64,000 bases of DNA from positions 1 to 64,000 of the forward strand of contig NW_026971739.1 in the NCBI RefSeq assembly GCF_963678635.1, given 5' to 3'. Below are positions 1 to 8,767 of the stretch, one piece after another (positions within the stretch are counted from its first letter, which is position 1; each line of letters opens with the position of its first letter). The position numbers and the translations under genes were made by a program. The notes under the pieces are model-generated. The model searched no databases. It was not told where the DNA came from and saw only the letters and a program-made list of their open reading frames with translations. The DNA is from Symsagittifera roscoffensis (Eukaryota; Xenacoelomorpha; Acoela; Convolutidae).

Positions 1-335
1 ACGAGTTCAAAGTTTTGTAGATTACCCAAAATCCATTTAACTGCTGTTGTCAAACAACGCTTGAGCAACTTTGTCTCCATATCAATCGCCTAGGTGAAGC
101 CGCAATTGGCAATACGTACTCGCTTAGAACTCCTGATTGGAGACAGTACTGGTCGGAATCGATGTTGGTGACTATTTTGCAGCATTAACCCACCAACACG
201 TCATCTTTCTTCAACAATTGCAAAGCAATCAAAGCTGGTAAAAAAGAAATCACTGATTAAAAAATAAACTGATTCAAAACTACTGATTCAAAAATGAAGT
301 TTTTTTAATAAGATGTTTTTATCGAGTTATTAAAA

Positions 336-809
336 TTAAAAAGTACATCTTCCAAAGACGGGAAATATCACATCACATATCCCGACCCAGCTCTGGGTCA
401 ATGCACGACTCTGCAACTCTTCCTGAGCCTCATATGGAAAGCTTTCAAAGTCGTTGGTGGTATGTTTCAGGCTTGTGGTTTTCTCAAGCGGCTGAAACTT
501 TCTCTTTGATCCATCATTGAGCAGCTTCGCCACATGGTCAACCAATTTCTTCAGGTCATGGGTTGCCCACTTCTGTTTTGAGTAAATTTTTGTAACTTTA
601 CCTGACAGCTCATGGGAATTCGTCATCTGCTGAACAAAGATCTGTGCACGCTGCACCTGGAGAACGTAACGCTGAGAATCTTGTCGGGATCGCACTGCCA
701 ATAGAACCTCTTCGTAGGGGTATCCAGTTCTGGTGAACTTCTGAAGCTTGCCTCTTCTGCTTTTCCATCTCGAACGTAGGGCTGGTAGACAAAGGCATGA
801 GCTGCGCAA
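336..809 (-). CDS. Hypothetical protein, 157 aa (unit 1)
   Basis: Open frame with an ATG at 809. It is the same length in all three units, with only a few residue differences. The product is strongly basic: an Arg/Lys-rich N-terminus (about residues 10-30), then a Gln-rich stretch, then a helical charged segment (around KLVDHVAKLLNDGSKRK) and a hydrophobic C-terminus. No signal peptide or membrane helix is evident, and I recognise no family. Other frames here are also partly open, including a 67-codon frame starting at 813, so the frame choice is not certain. It lies downstream of, and in the same direction as, the minus-strand exons at 952-2,301. It is probably a gene of the virus-like element rather than a host gene (inference from the compact layout). 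Confidence 0.4.
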   Translation of the reverse strand: MRSSCLCLPALRSRWKSRRGKLQKFTRTGYPYEEVLLAVRSRQDSQRYVLQVQRAQIFVQQMTNSHELSGKVTKIYSKQKWATHDLKKLVDHVAKLLNDGSKRKFQPLEKTTSLKHTTNDFESFPYEAQEELQSRALTQSWVGICDVIFPVFGRCTF

Positions 810-951
810 CCATACGTGCGAGACAGCGCTTCGGCTATTCCAGATTTATGATGCTAATCTACAAAAACGAAATTACTACATGTGATTCCACGTCGAATTC
901 AATTTTGATAAAAATTCCTTTGGAAGACTTTAAAACTTTATTTCGATTGAT

Positions 952-1155
952 CTAACTGAACTGATCAACTAGTGGAGTAACCCGGAACACCGCGTTCCCA
1001 AATGAATTGACGAAAAACAGTTGAGTCGTCACAAAGCCTGCTGAACATAATAGCTCATATTGCTCCTCCTTAAATGGGTTCTGGCCTCTGTATAGTACAA
1101 TTTCATACCCTGTTCTAACCAGACTGGAATTTGCGGGAGACGCGAGAAATTGACA
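952..1155 (-). CDS. Terminal exon of an unrecognised minus-strand gene
   Basis: A 68-codon open stretch ending in TAG at 952-954. The translation looks protein-like: SLVRTGYEIVLYRGQ, then an acidic YELL segment, then alternating hydrophobic strands (TTQLFFVNSFGNAVFRV) and the end LVDQFS. The frame is closed upstream exactly where a splice acceptor (ttttatag) sits, so it is read as a 3' exon. A GTGTGT donor about 85 bp upstream would give an intron of the same size as the others in this block. Same length and nearly same residues in units 2 and 3. No family recognised; the beta-rich pattern would fit a structural protein, but that is a guess. Confidence 0.45.
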   Translation of the reverse strand, partial: CQFLASPANSSLVRTGYEIVLYRGQNPFKEEQYELLCSAGFVTTQLFFVNSFGNAVFRVTPLVDQFS

Positions 1156-1251
1156 CTATAAAATTGAGTCACCAAATCGAGTCATCACTGTTTTTTTTAT
1201 CAAATCAGTGTTTGGATTTAAAAACACACTTATAGGCTGCTGGTTCTATGC

Positions 1252-1527
1252 TCAGCTCCACGGTATCGTCTTCATTTTTTCCTCTATGTTGACAATCGCC
1301 AGGACGACAGCATGTAACGTGGTGTTGATGATCATTTTCTCGAGCATCCCTGTGCACGTGAACAGAAACGTGACAATGGCCCTGAACAAGGTCAATTGTT
1401 CTTTGTGAGTCAGGGTTTCGTTTCTTTTATCGGCGCAGTCATTCGACTTCTGGACATTCTGTAGAACGATTTTCTTGAGAGTCTCGTTTATTATCGGGTT
1501 TTTGGCTCGGGAGGCTTTTCCATGTTG
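1252..1527 (-). CDS. Helical exon of an unrecognised minus-strand gene
   Basis: A 92-codon frame opening right after a splice acceptor (caattttag, just above 1,527). The facing GTGAGT donor lies at 1,612, giving an 85-bp GT-AG intron at 1,528-1,612. The translation is helical: NETLKKIVLQNVQKSND, then a hydrophobic segment LFRAIVTFLFTCTGMLEKM and LHAVVLAIVNIEEKM. The hydrophobic run of about 20 residues could be a membrane helix or a coiled-coil core. Length is kept in units 2 and 3. The upstream exon is interrupted, so how the exons join cannot be settled from sequence alone. Confidence 0.4.
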   Translation of the reverse strand, partial: QHGKASRAKNPIINETLKKIVLQNVQKSNDCADKRNETLTHKEQLTLFRAIVTFLFTCTGMLEKMIINTTLHAVVLAIVNIEEKMKTIPWS

Positions 1528-1633
1528 CTAAAATTGAATACGATTTAGTTTCACAATTTGGTTTACCAAAACCTTTAGGCTTGTCTAATGTGAAGGTATT
1601 TCTTCAACTCACATTTTCGCCTACCTTCTCTGG

Positions 1634-2301
1634 CTATGTATGATCCCTTTTGCGGCTTTCGGTGGGCTCGTCGTTCATGCGGTCTAGTAATTTTGTGGGA
1701 TCAAGGGCTCGGGGTTCCGTGGGAGTGTAGGTTGGCCTCTCATGGTCATGCGGTTGTCTTTCAGCTTCTCGATAGTGGGGAAAAGCCGATGATCATGGAG
1801 AATTCCGACGGTGATGCCGACTTGTAGGAATCCAGGTAGGCTGTATATGGCTGATACTGCTGATGCTGGCACTGAGGTACCATCGAGGGGCCTGAATGGA
1901 CATGTCGCAGAGGGGTATGTGGTTGCCCAAATGTCGGTGGAATTGGCGAAGCAGAAGGTCGCGGGGTGCTCGCAAAGGGGTTACCGGTGTCGGAGGAGCA
2001 AATGATGTCGTCTCTGGTGCTGCGAGCGGTGACGGAGGCACAGGGATGTTAGAAGGCACTGCAAGTGGTGATGGGAAACTGGAAGGCACTGAGCATGAAT
2101 TTTCGGCGCTGGACATTTACTTTGAGTCCGTAAATTTTTACTAGATTGAGATGAAAATTGAAAGATACAACTAATATTGAGCATAAGATGAGGATGAACT
2201 GATTCCAATTTAGCGGCAAAGCTCCCATCGCTTATCAGTGCCAATTTAATCGAAACACCAGGATATCTAGATAAGAGTCCAACAAGGAATAGCTTCGACA
2301 T
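1634..2301 (-). pseudogene. Proline-rich coding relic of the virus-like block (unit 1)
   Basis: Minus-strand coding-like region. It begins with an ATG at 2,301 followed by SKLFLVGLLSRYPGVSIKL and continues into a Pro/Ser/Ala-rich segment (VPSSFPSPLAVPSNIPVPP), then a Gln/Pro/His-rich part and a charged end (DRMNDEPTESRKRD). More than one frame looks coding along its length, so it is broken, with a few breaks. Units 2 and 3 keep a longer 160-codon frame. Its GC content is clearly higher than the flanks. The start faces the plus-strand gene at 2,656 across a ~350-bp divergent gap. Probably the 5' part of the gene whose exons lie at 952-1,527. Family not recognised. Confidence 0.35.
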
Positions 2302-2655
2302 TTTCCACTCTTTTTAGCACACCAGATGACAGTAGCATCTATGCAAAATTACTGTCTAAAGATAAGACGGCTAATTGACAATGAACTGATAAGTGGAACT
2401 AGACAGTGCAGTTCATGTCAGTAAAGCCTTCCTTATCAGGGAAAACTGTCATTAGTCAATCCTTGAACCAAGGCTAATTTCATTTCAATCATTCAGTCGC
2501 TCCTCAATTCAGCCATATATTAGAGTCTTTCATCCATGTCATCATGCTAAACAGAACTTTTTGGGTAAAGGAAAAGTCCTCGATCCGTCACTTCCATCTG
2601 GGAAAGTGCTGTAATTTTATCAATAATCAGCGATTGGTGGGTAAAGATTAAATAA
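2302..2655. promoter_or_regulatory. Divergent intergenic region
   Basis: About 350 bp with no convincing gene, between the minus-strand start at 2,301 and the plus-strand frame opening at 2,656. It holds a TATA-like tatatta near 2,516 and several short repeats of GTCATTAG/AGTCAAT type. Its position makes it the likely shared promoter for both directions; this is inferred from layout only. A 35-codon ATG frame beginning near 2,546 (MLNRTFWVKEK...) could be a leader exon of the plus-strand gene. Confidence 0.3.
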
Positions 2656-3569
2656 TCTGTATGGCCGGGAAGTGCTATCATTAGTGTCCCAGAAGACAGA
2701 AAAGATAACGCAACAGCATATAATTTAAGAAAATTCTACAAACACCATGATACTTGTGTCATCAGCAGAAGGCGGAATTCGAGGAAAGATAAAATATCGT
2801 TCAACCCCAGACGGCTGCACAGGGACTCGATGGTCTTTTTTGAACATGTTGGGAGTGTCAAAAAAGGGATTGTCATCATCGGCAACCCTTTCGTGTCCCA
2901 GTGCACAGTTCGTTTGGTCAACAAACTTCAGGATACTGCGGGGAATGGACCATCATGCAGTGGCAATTTATACGTTAGTTACTCTGAGTTGAGAAACGAG
3001 TCACAAGGCGAGTCAAGGAAACGAGTCGCCGGAGAATCACTGCCAGACGAATTCATAAAATTTAAGATTACGGATGGTGAGAAATCTAGATCCAAATAAA
3101 AACCCCCAGAGCCCAAGGCCAAAAAAAACAAAAAGGAGGAAAGACCGCAGGAAGATATTTTGAGTCCCCTCGATTATTTTGAGTTGCCAGAAAGTGACAT
3201 TCCCTTGAAGTTTGCTCCATGCATCGACGGTGTAATACAGGTGAAATTATCTAGTAATTAATCAAATGTAAAACTAATCTACTAATTAATCACATCCAAC
3301 TATCCTTATATTCTGTATGATCATCGATTTCATCTGATATCCTGAAAATTGCATTTCCGGATGCAACTGATTCTTATTTTTATCGGTATTTAATTTACCG
3401 TATTCTATTGATATACCGTAATCCATTTTTTTTTAGCTAGGTAATTTTTTTACCGTGTTCTATTTATACATTGTATTCTATTTTGTGATTTTAGCTAGGA
3501 TCGACTATCTTGCGCGCCGGAGAATCAATGTGTGTTGATTATTTGAATTTCGACTATTCGAAGAAATGA
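2656..3569 (+). pseudogene. Unrecognised spliced gene of the virus-like block (unit 1)
   Basis: Exon a is open from 2,656 (first ATG 2,830) and reaches a donor at 3,241 (ATACAG|GTGAAA). The intron is 3,241-3,494, ending gattttag, and exon b (3,495-3,569) encodes LGSTILRAGESMCVDYLNF ending at TGA; both joins are in phase 0. Exon a reads as a small globular protein: basic N-terminus (ISRRRNSRKDK), then hydrophobic strands (SMVFFEHVGSVKKGIVIIG, CTVRLVNKLQD), a Lys/Arg-rich linker and an acidic tail (SPLDYFELPESDIPL). The frame is broken at about one or two points. No family recognised. Its stop lies only 12 bp before the next gene's ATG. Confidence 0.45.
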
Positions 3570-3581
3570 GCTTTTGCTTGA

Positions 3582-4205
3582 ATGAGTTCCATCGAAAATG
3601 CGGATGTCACCCTGAGAATGCCTTCTGTATTGGCGGACCTTGCTGAGGAAGATTTTTTGGTATGTGGCTGTTTTTTCAATTTCGTTGATTTTCCAAAAAC
3701 AAATGAGATTTATTCTTTTATTCTCTTGTGCTTCGTTTTAGAGCAATTTTAGCTGCGATCTGAGTAATATTACTCACCCAATTGGCCACAATTTTGCGAA
3801 TTTTTTGGCAATAAAAAGATGCGTTGGGTTGATGAGGAAAAAAACAGGACAAACTTTCTTATTGGTTCCAGCTAGACCGGTAACCAGAAAGGCCATTGGT
3901 TAATCATCCACACAGTGTGCTGCTTATTTTTTGAGCAGTATAACCTCAGAACTTTTTGGATGCCATCAATCTTGGGATTCTGTGCTGGGGAAAAAAGGGA
4001 TTTGTTGCCAGCAATAAACAAACGTGATCTAGACACTCTGATCAAATCTCTCAAGTTCAACGAACACAAAGATTTTCTCATGAGCACAATCCGATGCCAT
4101 ATAAAAGCATTCCGTGGTAGATATGCCGTCGAGGATATCTACCGAGAAGTATTTAGACATATTACGGCCGAGTCCGCCCAGGATTTGTTTTATGACTTGG
4201 ACTAA
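3582..4205 (+). pseudogene. Unrecognised spliced gene 2 of the virus-like block (unit 1)
   Basis: Exon 1 (3,582-3,659) encodes MSSIENADVTLRMPSVLADL followed by AEEDFL and a textbook GTATGT donor. The 82-bp intron ends cttcgttttag at 3,741. Exon 2 continues in phase 0 (DLSNITHPIGHNFANFLAI, basic RKKTGQTFLLVPARP). It finishes in a helical C-terminus containing ERDLDTLIKSLKFNEHKDF (Lys in place of Glu in this unit), then IREVFRHI-like helices (YREVFRHITAESAQDLFYDL) and a TAA. The gene is broken, with about one or two breaks. I do not recognise the family; the basic/helical make-up could be DNA-binding. Tight spacing to the upstream gene suggests a compact viral-style layout. Confidence 0.45.
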
Positions 4206-4613
4206 ACAACTTGAACTGTTTATACTGTTTGTTGTCATGACTACTTTTTACGACTGTTTGTTGTTATTGTTTGGTGTTAATTGATCTCTTTAAATCAACC
4301 GTAATTTGTCCTATTCTTTTTACTGTAATTAGTATGTGTTATAGTCTGAAAAATATGCCGGCCCGTCAAAGTTGCTCATAAAAGACTAAATATGTATTTG
4401 GTGTTATTTGCTCATAGAAGGGAAATTATCTATCAAGAGCTAAAAAAAACTGGTTAATTGCAAAAACAAAAATATGTTCCTGAAAATTTTGCCTTATCAA
4501 ACTATATTTGAAAACACCTTAATTATTGAAAACACCTTAACTATATTTGAAAAGACCTGATTAATTTAAATGTGAGTTTACTTCATAAGTTTGTTCAATT
4601 TGTTCCTTTTGCA
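4206..4613. other. Noncoding AT-rich stretch
   Basis: No gene seen. It holds three ACTGTTTGTTGT-like repeats just after the stop at 4,205 and two copies of GAAAACACCTTAA(T/C)TAT near 4,509-4,550. Probably the 3' flank of gene 2. Confidence 0.5.
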
Positions 4614-4800
4614 GGAATTGAGATTGTTGGCAGGAATTGGGATCGAAGTTGGGTTAGAGGAATCGGGATCGAAGTTTGGTTACAGGAATCGGGATCGAAG
4701 CTTGGTTACAGGAATCGGGATCGAAATTGGGTTACTTGAATTGGGATCGAAATTGGGTTACAGGAATTGGGATCGAAGTTGGTGACGAAGTTGGTCAGAT
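4614..4800. repeat. 26-bp minisatellite (GGGATCGAA), ~7 copies
   Basis: Tandem copies of a 26-bp motif, consensus close to AGGAATYGGGATCGAARYTT plus GGTTAC. The array is present at the equivalent place in units 2 and 3; unit 1 has about 11 extra bases at its right end. It stays open in one plus frame (repeating Gly/Ile/Arg/Ser), but that is a by-product of the repeat and not evidence for a protein. Confidence 0.85.
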
Positions 4801-4930
4801 CGAAGTTGAGATCGAATTGAGACTGGTAGACTGGTTGTAATGTATTGTTGGTGAATCCTTGTTGGTTAACACCTGTAGTAAATAAAAGATATAAATTAAA
4901 ACGTTACCACATATAAACATATATGTAAAT

Positions 4931-5260
4931 GGAATCCGCAAACTAAAAGCGGATTCTACTTACATTTTGCGGATTCCACTTGCAATTTGCGGATTCCACT
5001 TACAGTTGCGGATTCCGCAACAGCTCAACTTAACGATACAAATGTTTTTATCATTTGTTTGTGGATTCCACAAACTATTCTGGATTCCACAAATACTGTT
5101 GCGGATTCCGCAAATTCGCATATTTTTGGAGCAATTTTGAGCGGTACAATGATTACGGTATTTTTTTGTGGAATTCAAAACAGCATAGAAGATCAAAGAA
5201 AAGTAGCAATGTTGCGGATTCCGTGATAAAACTGATTTTGACCTGTTGCGGATTCTGCTT
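4931..5260. repeat. Cluster of GGATTCC-centred near-palindromes
   Basis: About eleven copies of a near-palindrome built on GGATTCC lie within 330 bp. Examples are TTGCGGATTCCGCAA at 5,006-5,020 and 5,099-5,113, TTTGTGGATTCCACAAA at 5,058-5,074, and several half-sites (GCGGATTCCACTT). The arms are perfect around one unpaired central base. The same motif recurs at 38,526-38,710 and in the other units. Clustered inverted motifs of this kind are typical of subterminal transposase or replication-protein binding sites, but the binding protein is unknown. Confidence 0.8.
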
Positions 5261-5406
5261 ACAATGCAGAGAATGCACAGTTTGGTCCCGTAATGTTGTA
5301 AGTTAATTGATTCAATAAAAAAAACGATCACTGTTGTTTTGATTTCCCATTCGTTATTTTCTTCTATGTCGGAGTGAATGAAGAAAAATTAATGCTTCGT
5401 CATTTT

Positions 5407-5623
5407 TCATGGCTAATATGACTCATCACCTTTATACGTCAACAAGTTCATGTGAAAACTCTCTCGATTTTGGTTTTGAAGCTATGTGTCTCCCAACTGA
5501 ATTCGCCAATTTTAAGCAAATTCCGGAAACTGAGAGCAGATTCCGAATTTGATTTGGGGATTCTAGTAGTATCTCAGTTCCAACTTTAATTACACCATTT
5601 TGTAGATTACAATTTTTCACCAA
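5407..5623. other. Coding-like segment, strand unresolved
   Basis: On the plus strand an ATG frame near 5,410 gives MANMTHHLYTSTSSCENSLD and continues protein-like towards the BEL insertion with an interruption. On the minus strand 5,432-5,623 gives a 63-codon ATG frame (QNGVIKVGTEILLESPNQI). Both are kept in units 2 and 3. Only one is likely to be real. It sits about 320 bp before the BEL LTR, so it could be a gene cut by that insertion. Confidence 0.25.
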
Positions 5624-5939
5624 GTGTGCGGGCCACCAAATGGACTTTCGTCTTAGTTTTCAGCACTGTCAAAGAAAGTCGAGCCGCCAGAGCTCACAAG
5701 CTCTCGACAGCTAGGTTTATCAACAGATCAATCTCAAGCACCGCTAAAATCAGTTGGAAAAAACTGAAATAACTTTTTCTAAAAATTTTCATGCTTAAAC
5801 AATTAAAAAAACTCTTATCAAGACAGTTTTTATCGTAATATTTTTGAATTTAGAGCAAGAATCAGGCAAGAAGCAGCAAGATTAGAATTCTAAACAGAGT
5901 TTTCTCCAAAATTAGAAATAAGAACTCAGAGAATAAGTG

Positions 5940-6615
5940 CAATTATCACAGCTTATCTCTCAAAGTTGTCTCAGCGTCAACGGAATTTACATCCAATATT
6001 TTATTTCAGAGGATAATACGGAAAAAAAACCGTATTTTGAAAAACGTTATCGGTTCAGAAAGTTTAACGGACCATTCTGATAATACTATAAAAGAAATTT
6101 ACTTCAAGTCGACTTAAAAATGCTTTTCCTTAGCACTCCAACTTGAATAAAAACGTGATAAAATATTACAATTTTAAAGTAAGCAAGCAATAAAAACTTG
6201 AATCTTCAAATGAGAAATGTCAAAAAAATGCAAACTTCCAAATATTCATTTAAAATCTGCTATTTTTAGTTTTAGTTTTTTCTGGTTTTCTACAACTTCT
6301 CTGCAGATACTTTTTGCAAAATCTTTCTTTTAGTTTTTTTTCAGTTCAACACAACTGTTTTGCAGATCTTCTTGCAACTAGAGCTTCCGGTTGTTTGTGG
6401 GTTGTATATCTTTGCTCAGTTTCAGTTTTGCCCATAAGTTGCGTCGCTCTATTGTCCCAATTTCTGTAGCTTGTCACATATGAAATATTCTGTAATATTT
6501 GATGTTGCCTAAGGATAAAATTTGACTTTTCAAATAAAAACTGAATTCAAAATATAAAACCAAATAAATGGGTAATCCAATCGCCCACAGAGGCATTTAT
6601 AGTCGGCCCTATTTT
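5940..6615 (-). repeat. BEL 3' LTR
   Basis: Aligns along its length with the LTR cores in the array, from caattatcacagcttatctc to the segment ending ...gcccacagaggcatttatag, and with the outermost right copy at about 27,000-27,570. Similarity to the array starts exactly where the array shows a primer-binding-site-like sequence, which marks the U5 end. Both ends are approximate. Confidence 0.7.
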
Positions 6616-7401
6616 GGCATCATAATCCAAAATTTTTTTATCAGAGTATGTGTGAAGTGAAATAAAAAATCAACAGTATAATCGTGCAAAAAAGTAAAGA
6701 AGTGGGTGAATCTTTAATCTTGAATGCCTCCTGACAAACCAGATCAGCAAGTTGGTGAAACACAAAATTATTATTTTTTTTCGATTAAAAGACTCAGAAT
6801 AGTGAGAGTAGTACGCTCAGTGTAGTGCGTTCTGTCGGTGTACGATTTTTTTCTTGAGTTGTTCGTGCAATTGTTATTTCTAAACTTCTTTCCAAGAGGG
6901 TATTTAGGACGCTTATTTCAGCGTCCAATGATTCCCGTCGAAGAACTGACACAAGTAGTACTTTTTTCGGGTAATGTGTCAATAAAAATTTTCATATTAC
7001 GGGTAATTTAGCCAACTCGTTTTAAGGGTATACCCTTATCGGGATGATCACATGTTTGTTACCTCCGCACAAAATGAAAATATGAGTAAACTGCTAAAGA
7101 ATTTTCAGAACAGTTCGGGTCTGCCATTTTGTAAATTTTAAGCCCGAAAATTCAGTAATTGTAATGTCGGGAGCAACTGAATAGTGGGTATTATATCAAT
7201 TTTGTAAGCAAATAGCATGACTAACGCCAATAATTACAGTAGAATTTGCCATTATCTTTTAGTATTTTGAATTATGGGTTGCTTATACATTCTAGTTTTT
7301 GTTTTCACTTCTGCTGATCTGATGATGCCATCTTCATTATAGTTTGTTTTCACTATTCTTCCTAAGTCAAAACTGTCTGTGGATAATTGTGGGTCAACTA
7401 T
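6616..7401 (-). other. BEL 3' noncoding stretch
   Basis: AT-rich sequence between the integrase end and the 3' LTR, with no convincing gene. A 62-codon minus frame at 6,794-6,982 begins beside this stretch and is longer in unit 3 (113 codons at 55,581-55,922). It has a coiled, charged start and no recognised domain, and might be a remnant of a short 3' frame. Confidence 0.4.
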
Positions 7402-8767
7402 TCAAACAACGTATCCATCATTAAGCTCAATCTTCAACTCTTTGAACCATTTAGTTCTTGCTAAGTGCATCGGAACATATTCCTCTCGAAATCTGTGCCA
7501 GATTTGATTTGCGTTTGCTTGGGCTGCTTTCAGGTTCCTGTGATTTCCAATGTACCCCCTTTGAGTAGATTTGAAATATTTCTGACCCAGATGATCCAAT
7601 CAAGAAATGATATGGGGCTATCGCCTCCTAACTTTCAATACCATCGGAAACGGGTGTAAGTGATCTTTGATTTAAGATTCCTTCCACGATGCAAAACTGT
7701 CATTATCAGGGAGCCTTCATTCATGTTCTTGGTTATTAAGACATTATACTTCGCTTTCTTGGCACTTCTCCCAAGTCCTTCCCAAACTCCTCCAAAGTAA
7801 GGGCTTGAACCTCCACTCGACATACTTCTTGGCCATTACTTCTTCCATTTCCTATCACTTCATCTGCGCTTTCAGATGATTATTGGTACCCAAGAAGTTT
7901 GTTTCATTGTCGCTGATGATGAGATGAGGCTTGCCACTTCGCGCAAAAAATCGAAACAAACAAGTCAACATTGCTTCTGTCGACAAGTCTTGTGCAACTT
8001 CTAAGTATACTGCTCTTGTGAAGACAAGTCATCAGATAGATCCATTTTTTCTCCGACGATCTTCTGATTTTAACATTGAAGGGTCCAAATTACTCCTGTG
8101 TTTTTAAAAGTTTACTGAAGTACATTCTAACTTCGGTTAGATCCACCATCATGGGTTGTTCACATTTGTTAGAAGTTTTTCGACAAGGAAAACAGTTTGC
8201 TTTTTTTAATTTTAGCTTTTTGTTCAAGCCAAAAGTTCAGTATTTCTCTTGAACCATACTTCTGAGTTGTTCGATTCATAAATGACTTTTTAAATATTCA
8301 GTTCTCAGAAAAATCCTTGTGACATGATGCTTGCCATCCAATATTTTTGATTGCTTTTGTGCGAATGTCAAGCCCCTTGACTTCACTAGTCTGCCTCTTG
8401 CAAACAGTGATCCATCCGCAGCTAGGAATGGAATCAGTTTTTGAAGATGAGTTTGTTTATCTTCCTTGAAACTCTCTTGTTGAGCTGATCTGAAGATTGC
8501 TTTTGTTGCTTCCACATTTTCTTCAGCTGCTGTGATATTCAAATTTTTCGATTTGTCTTTTTCAATTGCCTCTATGCAATAAGCAATCGTATTTGGAACT
8601 CTTTTGAAATTCTCAAACCTATGCCGGACGGCCAAAAGTTCATTGCTGGTAACTTTGTTACAATTTTCTTCGACGACTTCTTCCAATACAACATCCTTGA
8701 TTTTAGGTTTATTTGGCCACTGATCTTCACTTGATCCAGGCCGCTCCATGTAGCCAAGTGCTGTCAA
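7402..8767 (-). pseudogene. BEL integrase region (fossil)
   Basis: Pieces in order from the right. The frame at 8,276-8,767 holds the end of the RNase H/connection region and the BEL zinc-binding integrase head (SAQQESFKEDKQTHLQKLIPF, LAADGSLFARGRL, KHHVTRIFL). The catalytic core is visible near 7,870-8,230 (YFGPF and TCLHKSSILRSC-like strings, clearest in unit 3), then FGGVWEGLGRSAKKAKYNVL at 7,635-7,823. The C-terminal domain (IWHRFREEYVPMHL) ends at 7,402. Identification is by these family strings. Broken, several breaks. Confidence 0.8.

Noticed and set aside
1208-1408. 66-codon hydrophobic plus frame resembling a membrane peptide
   Set aside because: Opposite strand carries the better supported helical exon with a splice acceptor; the plus frame is its shadow.
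2830-3569. Assignment of gene 1 to a known viral structural or enzyme family
   Set aside because: Only loose pattern resemblance; no diagnostic motif could be seen.
4591-4785. Gly/Ile/Arg repeat frame
   Set aside because: Created by the GGGATCGAA minisatellite.
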